Positions 1 to 9,800 of a stretch of 64,000 nucleotides of DNA are shown piece by piece (within the stretch, counting starts at the first letter, position 1; each line of letters begins with the position of its first letter). The stretch lies in NCBI RefSeq assembly GCF_964291045.1, contig NZ_OZ197277.1, positions 1,364,001-1,428,000 of the forward strand, read 5' to 3'. This DNA comes from PALSA-1444 sp964291045. Lineage in GTDB: Bacteria; Chlamydiota; Chlamydiia; Chlamydiales; Rhabdochlamydiaceae. The position numbers were made by a program, and so were the translations under genes. Under the pieces are notes generated by a model. It did no database searches. It was not told the DNA's origin and saw nothing but the letters and a program-made list of their open reading frames with translations.

Positions 1-89
1 GCAAAAATACCTGCTGCTCCTCCCCCTATAATGACAGCTGTTTGATGAGGATGGGTGTTGACAAGTTGTAAAAGATCAGAATCTATCAT
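1..89 (-). CDS. NAD(P)/FAD-dependent flavoprotein, N-terminal part (runs off the window)
   Basis: The first 29 codons of a gene that continues to the left of the window. The reading frame starts with an ATG at 89 and within 30 codons gives a hydrophobic beta strand followed by IIGGGAAG, the dinucleotide-binding GxGxxG signature of a Rossmann-fold FAD protein; the wording is closest to the HI0933/BaiN-type flavoproteins. Its ATG overlaps the TGA of the upstream TpsA gene in an ATGA, so translation is probably coupled and the gene is the third member of that operon. The substrate cannot be judged from this fragment. Confidence 0.7.
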   Translation of the reverse strand, partial: MIDSDLLQLVNTHPHQTAVIIGGGAAGIF

Positions 90-2191
90 GGATAAAGCAC
101 CTTGGAGTTGATAAGAAAAGGGGTCATCTCGCTCTCTTCTTGATTGCGCTTTAAAATGGGAGCTAGGGATGAATTTTTTTTCCGTCCTATCATACTGCTT
201 GCCATGAGATGATAGCAATACCTCTCCTCATTAAAGAGGAGGAAAGGAGGTTTATGATCTTCAAAGAGATGAGGAATCAGGCCATAACAGTGCCCTTTGA
301 GATAAATAGGGCCAGAAGATCCCACTTTGCAAGAGCTGGTAATATCAATATGAAGAGGCGATTTTGCCTCTCCAATGCCCCCTCCCTCAGAATACAGTGT
401 TAATCGCTCTCCTTTTAAAGGAGGAAAAGAGGCGCTCTCTTCTTCATACCCAATTGTTTGCCCTACTTTGCAATCAAGATCTTTTACCTCTAAAGCACCT
501 CTTACGAGAATATGTTTTGCCTCAAGGGATAAAGAAGAATTCAGCCCTTGAATATCAGGAAGTAAGAGCGTCCCCTTTAATGCTTTCATATGTAAAGAGG
601 CGTGATGATCAGGGTTGATATAGATGCCTGAATCTACCCTCATATCCCCCTGTTCTACGTAAAAAAGAGACTTTTCTCCTCCCTGCAAGTTAAGTTCATG
701 CCCTTTGATCTTTAAAGAGTGATCAGCTTTTAAGGTTTTATCTAAACTCTCCCACCTTATAAAAGGCGCTTCAAATACGCAAGATCCTGTATGGTAGTAG
801 CTTCCTAATAAAGTGATTTCTTTTCCTCTGATATCAAAACTATTGACCCCTTTGTGCTGATAGCTTCCTACACCCCCCTCTAAGATCACAGATCCCTGAG
901 AAATAATCTGCAACCTGTCAAAAGCGCTTTGTTTTCCAATATTTCCTCTTAAATGCACAGGAGAGTCTCCATTACAAAGCGTTAGCATAGATCCCTTAGC
1001 CCCATCTAACGCTCCGCTTAAGGTAATACTTCCTTTAACATATCCTGTATGAAGAGAGAGGTTTTTATCTGTCAGATAGATATCTGGATGAAGAGTAATC
1101 GGCGAATAATCTGTCATCACGTCTCCTCCTAACACAAGTGTATCTCCTGTATAGGTCACCCCTTGATCTCCTCTTACGGTGTGCTTTTGAAAGATATGAC
1201 TTCCCTCAAGAAAAACGGTATTTTTCATCGTAATAGGAGCATCAATCTCGATCACACGGCTCTTTGCGAAAAAAGAGCCTCCTTTTAGTTCTTCTTTAAC
1301 ACATAAATAGTCTCCTTTAAGGGTGCACTGATCTTTTACCTCGCATTTTCCTTCTAGTAAAAGATGAGGAGATTCTAGTTTAGCATGAAGAGATTGCACA
1401 TCGCTTTGCGAGGTCAGCCAAACTCTTCCTTCTCTTTTTTGAATGTGCGATGCTTTAACAACTACCTCTTTATTCATCACGTGCTGCATGACGGTTTGTT
1501 GAGGCCTTAAGGGCGCTTGAGAGGCGTGTTGAGACATGAACTCTTTTGTCACTTGCATCACAAGCTGCCCATTTTCTTGAAATCTAAGAAGAACCTCTTC
1601 TCCTGATCCATACATCACATTCCCCTCTCTTGCATAAGAGGCGCCTTCTTGATGAATATTTGCCCCTAAAAAAACAAGATCACCTGTCACCTCGATTTTT
1701 CCTTTTTGCTCAATAGAGGCGTGCCTATATTCTTGATTTGCAAATTGAAACTGCCCTTTTAAAAAGTTTTCCTGCTGTAAGGCAAGGGTAGAAAACACCC
1801 ACGAATGACCAGAAATGTCTGCTGTTTTCGAGAAAAGAATACCTGAAGGAGAAACAAAGATGACTTTTCCATTGGTGTGTAATGATCCATTAATTAACGC
1901 TGGCTCCTGACTCATCACTTCACAAAGAAGAGTGGCTTTAGATGAGGGAAGATGAAAGGCAAGACTCTCTTTTTCTTTAAGATGAAACTGCGGATACCTG
2001 AGCATTGCTTGATCTGACGCATGGATGATCTCTGATCCCTCTTTTCCTTGATAAGAGGCGGTGCCATGAACCACTTCAGGACGGCTTATAGCATGAAGCG
2101 GGCTCATCACAGCGCCGATAAGAGTAGAGTAAAGAATGTTTACAAAAGGGATCAGTAACTTTTGATCTTTAAATAGTCCAAATACACCCAC
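86..2191 (-). CDS. TpsA-type exoprotein with filamentous haemagglutinin N-terminal domain
   Basis: Putative secreted partner of a two-partner (type Vb) secretion system. After an N-terminal hydrophobic stretch (about residues 12-30) comes a TPS/haemagglutinin activity domain, roughly residues 35-140, with the typical pattern of short beta strands ending in NGKVIFVSPSGILF, which matches the NGxVxLxNPxGIxF consensus. The remaining 550 residues are irregular beta-helix-like repeats rich in G, S, L and K, with no cysteine-rich anchor at the C terminus. It is small for a TpsA (701 residues). The start is a GTG: an in-frame TAG lies two codons upstream, so no earlier start exists, and the Shine-Dalgarno is poor. 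The gene lies 51 nt downstream of its probable transporter TpsB, and its stop overlaps the next start (ATGA). The cargo function (adhesin, toxin or other) is not visible. Confidence 0.8.
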   Translation of the reverse strand: MGVFGLFKDQKLLIPFVNILYSTLIGAVMSPLHAISRPEVVHGTASYQGKEGSEIIHASDQAMLRYPQFHLKEKESLAFHLPSSKATLLCEVMSQEPALINGSLHTNGKVIFVSPSGILFSKTADISGHSWVFSTLALQQENFLKGQFQFANQEYRHASIEQKGKIEVTGDLVFLGANIHQEGASYAREGNVMYGSGEEVLLRFQENGQLVMQVTKEFMSQHASQAPLRPQQTVMQHVMNKEVVVKASHIQKREGRVWLTSQSDVQSLHAKLESPHLLLEGKCEVKDQCTLKGDYLCVKEELKGGSFFAKSRVIEIDAPITMKNTVFLEGSHIFQKHTVRGDQGVTYTGDTLVLGGDVMTDYSPITLHPDIYLTDKNLSLHTGYVKGSITLSGALDGAKGSMLTLCNGDSPVHLRGNIGKQSAFDRLQIISQGSVILEGGVGSYQHKGVNSFDIRGKEITLLGSYYHTGSCVFEAPFIRWESLDKTLKADHSLKIKGHELNLQGGEKSLFYVEQGDMRVDSGIYINPDHHASLHMKALKGTLLLPDIQGLNSSLSLEAKHILVRGALEVKDLDCKVGQTIGYEEESASFPPLKGERLTLYSEGGGIGEAKSPLHIDITSSCKVGSSGPIYLKGHCYGLIPHLFEDHKPPFLLFNEERYCYHLMASSMIGRKKNSSLAPILKRNQEESEMTPFLINSKVLYP

Positions 2192-2242
2192 TCTCTACAC
2201 TCATATCTATTAAGGCACTTAAAGATCTTCCTATAACTGAAA

Positions 2243-3952
2243 CTAGAAATTCCGTCCTAGTTTAAAGTAGATGAGGGGGTGTGAGAATCTTCCCTTATTT
2301 GTTTGAGGAAAGCCAGCATCAATGCTCCACTTCATTTGATACGGCCCTCTGAAACGAAGACCTGGCCCAATAGAGCATAAAAATTGATGGGTTTGAAGCG
2401 CCTCTATGACATGGCCATTTCTGATCATATCTTTTCCCCCGATCGAAAAGGTTTGGCCTAAATCGATAAACCCCGTGAAATAAAAGAGCTCTTCTTGTGG
2501 ATCAAAAGGGAGGTAGCTATTTGATCTAAAAAAAGAGGGAAATAGGTGCATTTCAGAAGAGAGGTAATACCCGTGATCCCCCAGCTCTTGAGCAAGAGGA
2601 TACCCTCTTACAGTATCTACACCTCCTAAATAGATCTGCTCTCCTAAAGGGAGTTTATTAAGACTCAGCTGAAAGCCTCCCTTCATCTTCCAAAGGAGCC
2701 CCTTGATAAGGGGCTGAAACCGTTTAAATTCTCCTTGGAGCTTTAAAAACTCGCCCCCTGCACCTACACGGCTGCTATGAGGACTTTTGGCTCCCATCGA
2801 GCCTAAAAAATGGGGAATGCCAATGCTCAGTTTTCCTTCAAGAAACACTCTTCCTTTAAATGAGTCATATGTATCCATAGAAAAGCCTCCTCCTAAAATA
2901 GTCAGCTTGTCATCATTTAAAGAACTTAAGCTTCCAAAATTTTGCAGTTTCTTCCTTTGAAGCTGCATAAAGCTATTGACACTTTGATGAGGATCTCTTT
3001 TTACAGCGTAGATCATCTTCATCTCTTCAATCTGTGATCTTCCTCTACACTCTGTTAAAAGAGGAGAGGTTTTAAAAAAGGCCCCTAAGTATGACGCCTC
3101 AAAAAAAAGCCCTTTTAACGTAAGAGGAACATGATAGATGAGATCAAAAAAATAGAGATGAGAGGGCGGCGCTCCTGCCACTTGAATCAGCGTGATTTTA
3201 TCTCCCATGATCCAGTTATTGCCCCTTTCTAACTTTGCTCCTGATCGCCAATTGGTTGTTTCCTCTGACCCTTCATTATTCACATCAAAAGCCAAATGAA
3301 AGGGGTGTTGATCTTTAACATTCAAAATCAAATCCACTGCTCCGGGATCCCGCCCTCTTTTCAGTGTCCCCTCCACATGAAGATCCATATTTTCATTGAG
3401 AAGGAGAAGAGCTTTCATGAACTTTTGATAGTGAATACATGTGTTTTGAAAGGGAAGGAAATAGCTTTCAATAAAATGCGCGCTATAAAACTTATTCCCT
3501 TCTACTGTAATGGATCCTAGCCTCCCTTCAATCACCTCAATGATCAGTACTCCCTCTGTGATCTCTTGAGGAGGAAGATAAGCGGTGACAAGAAAATATC
3601 CTTGTTTTTCATAGATAGCTTGAATATGAAGGCATAGCTCTTCTAAGTCATTTAAATTTAAAGGCTTATCTAAATAACTTAAACACTCCTTTTCTAGATA
3701 CTCGTTTGTTAGGATGGCATTTCCCCTCACTTCAATCTTCTGAAGAGTCACGGTTTCCTCTCCTGTGATGACATTTTCTGGAAAAGACTCCCACTGAAGA
3801 AGGGGCATGTTATTTTCTTTTGGAAGGGTATTAGAATCTTCATACTGCTCTTCTAATTCTCTCTCTACAACGCCTGCAGGAGGGGTGAAGCTACCGCTGA
3901 CGGAAAAAGGAAGGAAACTCCACAGTAAAAGAACCCATTTTTGCTTGATCAC
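2243..3952 (-). CDS. TpsB outer-membrane transporter (ShlB/FhaC/HecB family)
   Basis: Outer-membrane pore that would translocate the TpsA protein encoded just downstream. A signal peptide (residues 1-20) is followed by a proline-rich linker. Two POTRA domains lie at about residues 65-220; the first contains VEGRL-type and EVRGNAILT segments typical of POTRA_2/ShlB. A 16-strand beta-barrel follows. The L6 lid motif VRGY, preceded by LGGVDT, is present near residue 455, and the last residue is phenylalanine, as expected for a BAM-inserted barrel. The length (569) is normal for the family. GTG start with a weak upstream GGGT element. It is the first gene of the operon; an AT-rich 260-nt region upstream probably holds the promoter. 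TPS systems are not common knowledge for chlamydiae, which makes the pair notable. Confidence 0.9.
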   Translation of the reverse strand: MIKQKWVLLLWSFLPFSVSGSFTPPAGVVERELEEQYEDSNTLPKENNMPLLQWESFPENVITGEETVTLQKIEVRGNAILTNEYLEKECLSYLDKPLNLNDLEELCLHIQAIYEKQGYFLVTAYLPPQEITEGVLIIEVIEGRLGSITVEGNKFYSAHFIESYFLPFQNTCIHYQKFMKALLLLNENMDLHVEGTLKRGRDPGAVDLILNVKDQHPFHLAFDVNNEGSEETTNWRSGAKLERGNNWIMGDKITLIQVAGAPPSHLYFFDLIYHVPLTLKGLFFEASYLGAFFKTSPLLTECRGRSQIEEMKMIYAVKRDPHQSVNSFMQLQRKKLQNFGSLSSLNDDKLTILGGGFSMDTYDSFKGRVFLEGKLSIGIPHFLGSMGAKSPHSSRVGAGGEFLKLQGEFKRFQPLIKGLLWKMKGGFQLSLNKLPLGEQIYLGGVDTVRGYPLAQELGDHGYYLSSEMHLFPSFFRSNSYLPFDPQEELFYFTGFIDLGQTFSIGGKDMIRNGHVIEALQTHQFLCSIGPGLRFRGPYQMKWSIDAGFPQTNKGRFSHPLIYFKLGRNF

Positions 3953-4187
3953 GCACCCACGCCTAATTTAAACCAATTTTGTTATTGTCTTTAAAATAGA
4001 AAAAAGCTCAAGTCTTTTTATGAAAATACGGGCTTGATCACACTAGAAAAAGCCTCTACTTACATCCACTTCTCTTAGTAAATCCCCTAGATAAAATATT
4101 TCATACTTATTCACTACAATCAATTTTAACAACTTAATTATAAAAATATTTATTTATATATAAACATCAAATTAAATTTATTTATAT

Positions 4188-4193
4188 TATAAT
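4188..4193 (+). promoter_or_regulatory. Candidate -10 box upstream of the interrupted gene at 4216
   Basis: A perfect TATAAT lies in a very AT-rich stretch 22 nt before the ATG at 4216. The region where a -35 box would lie is poor. A strong AAGGAG ribosome binding site at about 4202 follows. Inference from sequence only. Confidence 0.35.
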
Positions 4194-4215
4194 TAAGGTG
4201 TAAGGAGAATGTTTT

Positions 4216-5043
4216 ATGACGATGATTAGAACTGTTTCTCGTTCCATGAGCCCTTTAGGGATAGCCTTGATGAATCCTGTAACCCACAGATTCCCTCAAA
4301 ATCCCCTATTTAAACGGTTTTTCTGTGATAAAGTAGTTGAGAGCTCTTCTCAAAAAACTTAAGATCAAGATGCATTTTATAAGGGAAAAGATATTGTGCT
4401 CGTATCTAAAAAGGGTTTGATTGAGGGGAAAAATCTAACTTATAGAGAAGATAGGCCCGTTTATATTGTTGGAGAGTTGTTCGGTTGGTTTATAGGCCTC
4501 TTTCTAACAACGCAAAATATTGATCAAAATAGCATTCAGCTTTATCCAAATAAAAGTAATGGTCTAAAGAACAATTCCAAACTTTTATTTAATCAAATCA
4601 CTTGTATTAATCCAAAGACACAGATCTTAAAAAAAATTGGCTCTAATGATGACACTCTCCTTCATAATACAATCGTTCTAGAAGCGATTAAACAGATAAA
4701 AAACACTCAAAAAACCTCTTCACCTCAAGGGTTAATTTATAAAGTACAAACGATGAATCAACAATTTAACGTATTTAATATCTCAAATTATGGGTTTAAG
4801 GCCCCTGTTCATATAGGGATCAAAATAATGGAAGGAGTATCTATAGCAAAGGAAAATAAGCCTTATGCTTTTCCTGTGGAATGGATGAATTCAACAGGAA
4901 ACAAAGAATCTCAATCTCTAGATCTTCGAGATGTGCATTCTTATTCTAAGGAAACAATGACTTCTATAGGAAAGGCAAATCCTCAATCAACCCTAAAAAT
5001 TCATACTCAAATGATGAAATTATTCAAAAAATGGATTGAATGA
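4216..5043 (+). pseudogene. Unknown protein gene interrupted by one in-frame TAA
   Basis: From the ATG at 4216, which has a good AAGGAG site 8 nt upstream, the frame runs 48 codons to a TAA at 4360-4362. It then stays open in the same frame to 5043. Read through, it would be a 275-codon protein with an arginine-rich N-terminal stretch, a hydrophobic segment (YIVGELFGWFIGLFLTT) after the break, and an otherwise polar, asparagine-rich sequence. I recognise no domain. A GTG at 4396 could restart translation to give 215 residues (AAGGGA lies about 10 nt upstream). Possibilities are a recent nonsense mutation, stop readthrough, or two separate products. The continuity of frame and similar composition on both sides favour one ancestral gene. 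Confidence 0.55.
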
Positions 5044-5358
5044 TAAAATTTTAAATTTCTAGAAGATGGAACAAGTAAAAATTTTATAATTTTAAAGGAG
5101 TCAAGACACTAAAAGCAATCAAAAATAGATGGAATTACTCGTTCAAAAAAGGCATGGGTTTAGCTGCTTCATGATCAAAATGAAAAAGATAAACCCATAT
5201 CCTCTTAAGCATGATGAGCCTTGAGCGCTCAAAGCAATCGGAAGTGTAAGTCTCATCAATTGATACCCTTATTCATCTTAGATAAAGATCAATGTAAAAA
5301 AATATTTAATTCAAAGGCATTATTTATTTTTAATTACACACAAATCCCTATGTTAAAA
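5044..5358. other. Gene-free stretch, 315 nt
   Basis: AT-rich DNA between two convergent genes. No ORF of note. A weak inverted repeat (ATGGGTTTA near 5154 and TAAACCCAT near 5190, loop about 27 nt) is the only structure seen. No T-tract follows it, so it is not a convincing terminator. Confidence 0.4.
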
Positions 5359-6579
5359 TTACTTAGGTGATTTAAGACTTGAACTATCTGGCTCTTCATC
5401 CCATGCTCCTTCATCCATTGATAATAGACGTGTAATCTCTTCTAAAGTGCCCTGACAAGATGCTTCATGTTCATCTTTGAGTGCTTGGAAAACCCTTTTC
5501 GAAGTTTCAGGATCGAGCTTACCAGCTCTTGCTCTTTGAGCTAGAAGGCCAAGATTAAAACCTTCAAAATTTTCAAACTTTCCTTGATGCGCTTCAATAT
5601 AAGCATCAAGCTTTGGATCTCTATAAATTATCTCATCCACTCTTTTTGAATTCTCATCTAGCTTTTGTTGTAGTTCTTTTTTTAAAGCAGGATCCACTCC
5701 ATCAGACCTTATGATTTCATTCATTCGAATGATCTCTTTAACTTTAAGTAACGATTTCTGCTGAGAGGTGATTGTTCCTAATTCTTGTACCGATTCTTCT
5801 AGGCTATCTGACTCTTCATCCCAAGCTCCTTCATATCCGGATAATCCAGTTGCACTCTCTTCTAAAGTTTGGAGATGAAGCGCTTCTTCTTCCTCTTCGA
5901 GTGCTTTGTAAACTCTTTCCACAGTTTCAGGATCGAGCTTGCCTAACTCTGCTCTATGAGCCAGAATATTAATATTGAATTGACGAAGATCTTCAATCTT
6001 TCCTTGATGCGCTTCAATATAAGCGTCAAGCTTTGGATCCCCATACAGTCTCTCATCAGTTCTTTTTGCGTCTTCATCTAGCTTTTGTTGTAATTCTTTT
6101 TTTAAAGCAGGATCCACTCCATCAGATTCTACGATTTTATACATTGTCATCATTTCTTCAGCTGTAAGCAACGGTTTCCATTGAGAGGTGATTGTTTCTA
6201 ATTCTTGTACCCACTCTTCTGGGCTATCTGTCTTTTTATTCCAATCCCAAGCTCCTTCATATCCGGATAATCCACATGCATTCTCTTCTAAAGTTTGTAG
6301 GTGAAGAGCTTCTTTTTCGTCTTTGAGTGCCTGAATATCTTCTGCTTGCTTTGATAGAGGCTCTATTTTAGAGGGCAATGAAGCCGTTTTTTTTAAAATA
6401 GAATTTTCCATTTGATCCATTTTATGAGAGACATTCCCCCCCAAATGCTTAGATTGCAAAGAGTTGACTTTGCCTGTTGTACGATCGCAGAAAAATAGCT
6501 TCCCTGAAGAGTTTTTTACTTGTGAAAACAGTAAAGATTGGCTTTTTCGGATGAATTGCAAACAATTGATAATTCTCAT
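5359..6579 (-). CDS. Protein with two and a half ~140-residue repeats, function unknown
   Basis: An acidic, helical, soluble protein of 406 residues. After a basic N-terminal segment (about 1-60) it contains two full copies and the start of a third copy of a roughly 140-residue module. Each module opens with LSGYEGAWD (degenerate in the third), passes through SDGVDPALKKELQQKLDE and DPKLDAYIEAHQGK, and ends with GKLDPET. The DNA of the two full copies is offset by 420 nt (compare 5581 and 6001), a clear tandem duplication. I chose the ATG at 6579 because GAGG lies 5 nt upstream; an ATG at 6618 would add 13 residues but has no Shine-Dalgarno. No signal peptide, membrane segment or known fold was recognised. 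A host-directed effector is possible but nothing proves it. Confidence 0.7.
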   Translation of the reverse strand: MRIINCLQFIRKSQSLLFSQVKNSSGKLFFCDRTTGKVNSLQSKHLGGNVSHKMDQMENSILKKTASLPSKIEPLSKQAEDIQALKDEKEALHLQTLEENACGLSGYEGAWDWNKKTDSPEEWVQELETITSQWKPLLTAEEMMTMYKIVESDGVDPALKKELQQKLDEDAKRTDERLYGDPKLDAYIEAHQGKIEDLRQFNINILAHRAELGKLDPETVERVYKALEEEEEALHLQTLEESATGLSGYEGAWDEESDSLEESVQELGTITSQQKSLLKVKEIIRMNEIIRSDGVDPALKKELQQKLDENSKRVDEIIYRDPKLDAYIEAHQGKFENFEGFNLGLLAQRARAGKLDPETSKRVFQALKDEHEASCQGTLEEITRLLSMDEGAWDEEPDSSSLKSPK

Positions 6580-6810
6580 TATTGCCTCATAAATAATTGT
6601 GTTATAGACAATATGCATTCTTATCTAATTACACATAAACATCAATTTTAATGATTTATTACTGAAGGGTGCACACTATCACTAACTGATAGAGAAGTAT
6701 CCTTTAAAAATCGGTATTTTGCTTACGAGGTGAAAATAGAGATTCAAAAGAGTTACAGTTATTGTATTCCCTCTATTTCAGGCTCTCTTTTCATTCTCCC
6801 CACGAAGCAT

Positions 6811-6840
6811 TTGACTCTCCTGGATCTTCTCATGTAGAAT
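6811..6840 (+). promoter_or_regulatory. Possible sigma70-type promoter of glyQS
   Basis: TTGACT at 6811-6816 and TAGAAT at 6835-6840 are separated by 18 nt. If used, transcription would begin near 6847-6850, immediately before the ATG at 6851, giving an almost leaderless mRNA. The absence of a Shine-Dalgarno before either ATG fits this, but the match is by eye only. Confidence 0.3.
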
Positions 6841-9800
6841 GACATCCATTATGATCACATTACAAGAGCTCATCTGCAGATTAACACAGTTTTGGAAAGA
6901 AAAAGGGTGCGTGATTCACCAAGGACACGACTTAGAAACAGGAGCTGGAACCTTTAATCCGGCAACTTTTTTAAGATGCTTAGGGCCAGAGCCTTATCAA
7001 GCAGCCTATGTGGAACCGTCTCGAAGACCCTCCGATGGAAGGTTTGGACAAAACCCCAACAGATTGCAGCTCTTTCATCAGTTTCAAGTCATATTAAAGC
7101 CGTCTCCTTTAGAGGTTCAAGCGCTTTACTTAGAGTCTCTTGAATGCATCGGGTTTAATCTTAAAGAGCATGACATCCGCTTTGTGCATGACGATTGGGA
7201 ATCTCCAACACTTGGCGCTTGGGGCCTTGGCTGGGAAGTGTGGTGTGATGGAATGGAAGTGTCTCAATTCACCTACTTTCAAGGGATGGCAAGTCTTCCT
7301 TTAAAACCGGTTACTGCAGAAATCACCTACGGGCTTGAGCGTCTCTCCATGTTTATCCAAAATGTGGATAATATCTTTGATCTGAAGTGGAATGAAACAC
7401 TGACCTTAGGAGATATCTCAAAGCAAAATGAGATTGAGTGGAGTCAATATAACTTTTCTGAAGCTTCTATCCCGATGTGGCTAAGACATTTTGAAGATTA
7501 TGAAAACGAAGCCAAACGGCTCATTTGGCAAAAACTTCCCCTCCCCGCTTACGATTTTGTGATTAAAGCGTCTCACGCTTTTAACCTGCTTGATGCAAGA
7601 GGCGTCATTTCTGTTACAGAAAGAACAGGTTATATCGGCCGGATTAGAGAACTATCGCGGTTAGTTGCAACAGCTTATATTGAATCAAGAGAAACCCTGC
7701 AGTTTCCTTTGATCAAAGAAGTTGAAAATCCTAAGGAGATAGCAACGATTTCTTCTCCTACGCACAGTTTTACTCCTGGAGAAACACGGGACTTTCTCTT
7801 TGAAATTGGATCTGAACAGCTTCCCGCTTCTTTTATTCCGCTGGGCATGAAAAGCTTAGAGAAGCTCATGCGCTCTCTTTTAGAAAAAGAGAACTTGCAG
7901 TTTGAGCGGCTTGAATGTTACGGAGCTCCCCGGAGGCTTGCCCTCTTGATTCAAGGACTCTCTACTGGAACAAAAAACCTTACTCTAGAGAAAAAGGGGC
8001 CTCCTCTTTCGATTGTATTTGATCAACAAGGTGAACTCTCTCTTCAAGGGCAAAAATTTTTAAGCCAGCTAGGACTGCCTGCGATCACACTTGATGAACT
8101 CCAAAAAAATACAAGTGATTCTGTATGGATTCAAGAGATCAAGCAAGTGCCGTATCTCTTTGCGAAAGAAGAGATCCTAGGAAAAAGTACCCTCTCTATT
8201 TTAAAAGAAGCTCTTCCTCATATTGTAGGGGGCATTGAATTTCCTAAAAGAATGCGGTGGGGTTATTTAGAGACAACCTATGCAAGACCCCTGCACTGGA
8301 TCACAGCTCTTTTTGGAGATGAGGTGATCCCGTTTCAATATGGCGATATCAACTCTTCAAGAGTTACCTACGGACATGCTCAAAGAGGAAATGAAAAACT
8401 CTTTATCACTCGTCCTCTTGATTATCTTCCTCTTCTACGAGATCACTTTGTCTTAGCAGATGTAAATGAGAGAAAAACACATATATTAAATCAAATCCAT
8501 ACACTAGAAAAGACTCATGGTATCCAATTCAAGGATGTGAATAAAGTGCTCTCTCAAGTTGTGCATTTAACAGAGTGGCCAGAGCTTATCCTTGCCTCTT
8601 TTGATGCAAGGTTTCTCACCCTTCCTCAAGAAGTGATCACCTCTGAAATGATTGAGCATCAAAAATATTTCCCTGTCTCTAAGGACGGTGTCATCACCAA
8701 TCAATTTGTCATCACATGTGATAACACCCCCTCATCTCTTATATCCCGGGGAAATCAAAAGGTGCTCTCAGCTAGACTCTCAGACGGCGCTTTTCTCTAT
8801 GAGCAAGATTTAAAGACACCTCTACCTGTGATGAATGAAAAGCTAGAGACAGTGGTGTTTCAAAAAGATTTAGGCTCAGTAGGAGATAAGGTAAGTAGAA
8901 TCCACAAAATCGCTACTTACCTGCAACGCCTTACACACCTCTCTTCTTTACCGCTTGTTGAAAAAGCCGCCTCTTTATGTAAAGCAGATCTCGCCTCTTC
9001 CCTTGTGAAAGAGTTCCCCGAACTTCAAGGAACGCTAGGAGAATATTACGCGCTTTACCATGGGGAAGAGAGAGAATGCGCTCAAGCGATGAGAGAACAC
9101 TGGCTCCCCCGCTTTGAAGGGGATGCGCTTCCTCTATCTCCTACAGGCACACTTCTTTGTCTTGCTGATAAATGTGATAATCTTTTGGGATACTACTCTG
9201 TAGGGCTTAAACCGACATCTTCTAGTGATCCTTATGCTCTTAGAAGACAAGCAATTGGAATCATTCGTTTATTGATCCAAAAAGAGCTCTCTTTAGATTT
9301 ATGTGAAGTGCTAAAGAGTGTAAGTCCGTTGTACCCGCATTTTAAAGAACCCCTCCTCTTAGAGATTCTGGCTTTCATTACAGCAAGATCTAAGCTTGTC
9401 TTTGAAGAGATGGGATTTAAAAAAGATGAAATCGAAGCCTCTTTATCTCAAGGGTGCTGTAACCCTTACGTCTCTTACTCACAGCTAAAAGCACTAAAAA
9501 CATTTCGTCAAACAGCTGTCTTTAAAGATCTTTTAGAGGTGTATAAACGGGCAAAAGGGGTATTAGAAACACCTGTTCACACCTCTTTTAACAAAGAACT
9601 CACTCTGCATCCATCAGAACAAGAGCTTTTTGCCTTAGTTAAAGCCATTTCACTTGAATGGGATGACTTACTGAAGACACATCAATATGAAAAAATATAT
9701 GCTCTTCTTGCCACGCTTCAGCCTCCTCTTTCAAGACTTTTCCAAGAGGTAAAAATTTTAGATCCAGATCCTATCATAAGAAATAATAGGCTCGCTCTTT

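Noticed and set aside
209..618. Two plus-strand ORFs opposite tpsA
   Set aside because: They are antisense to a clear TPS-domain protein and have no Shine-Dalgarno or recognisable domain; shadow frames.
5150..5200. Inverted repeat as a terminator
   Set aside because: Only 9 bp with a 27-nt loop and no T-tract.
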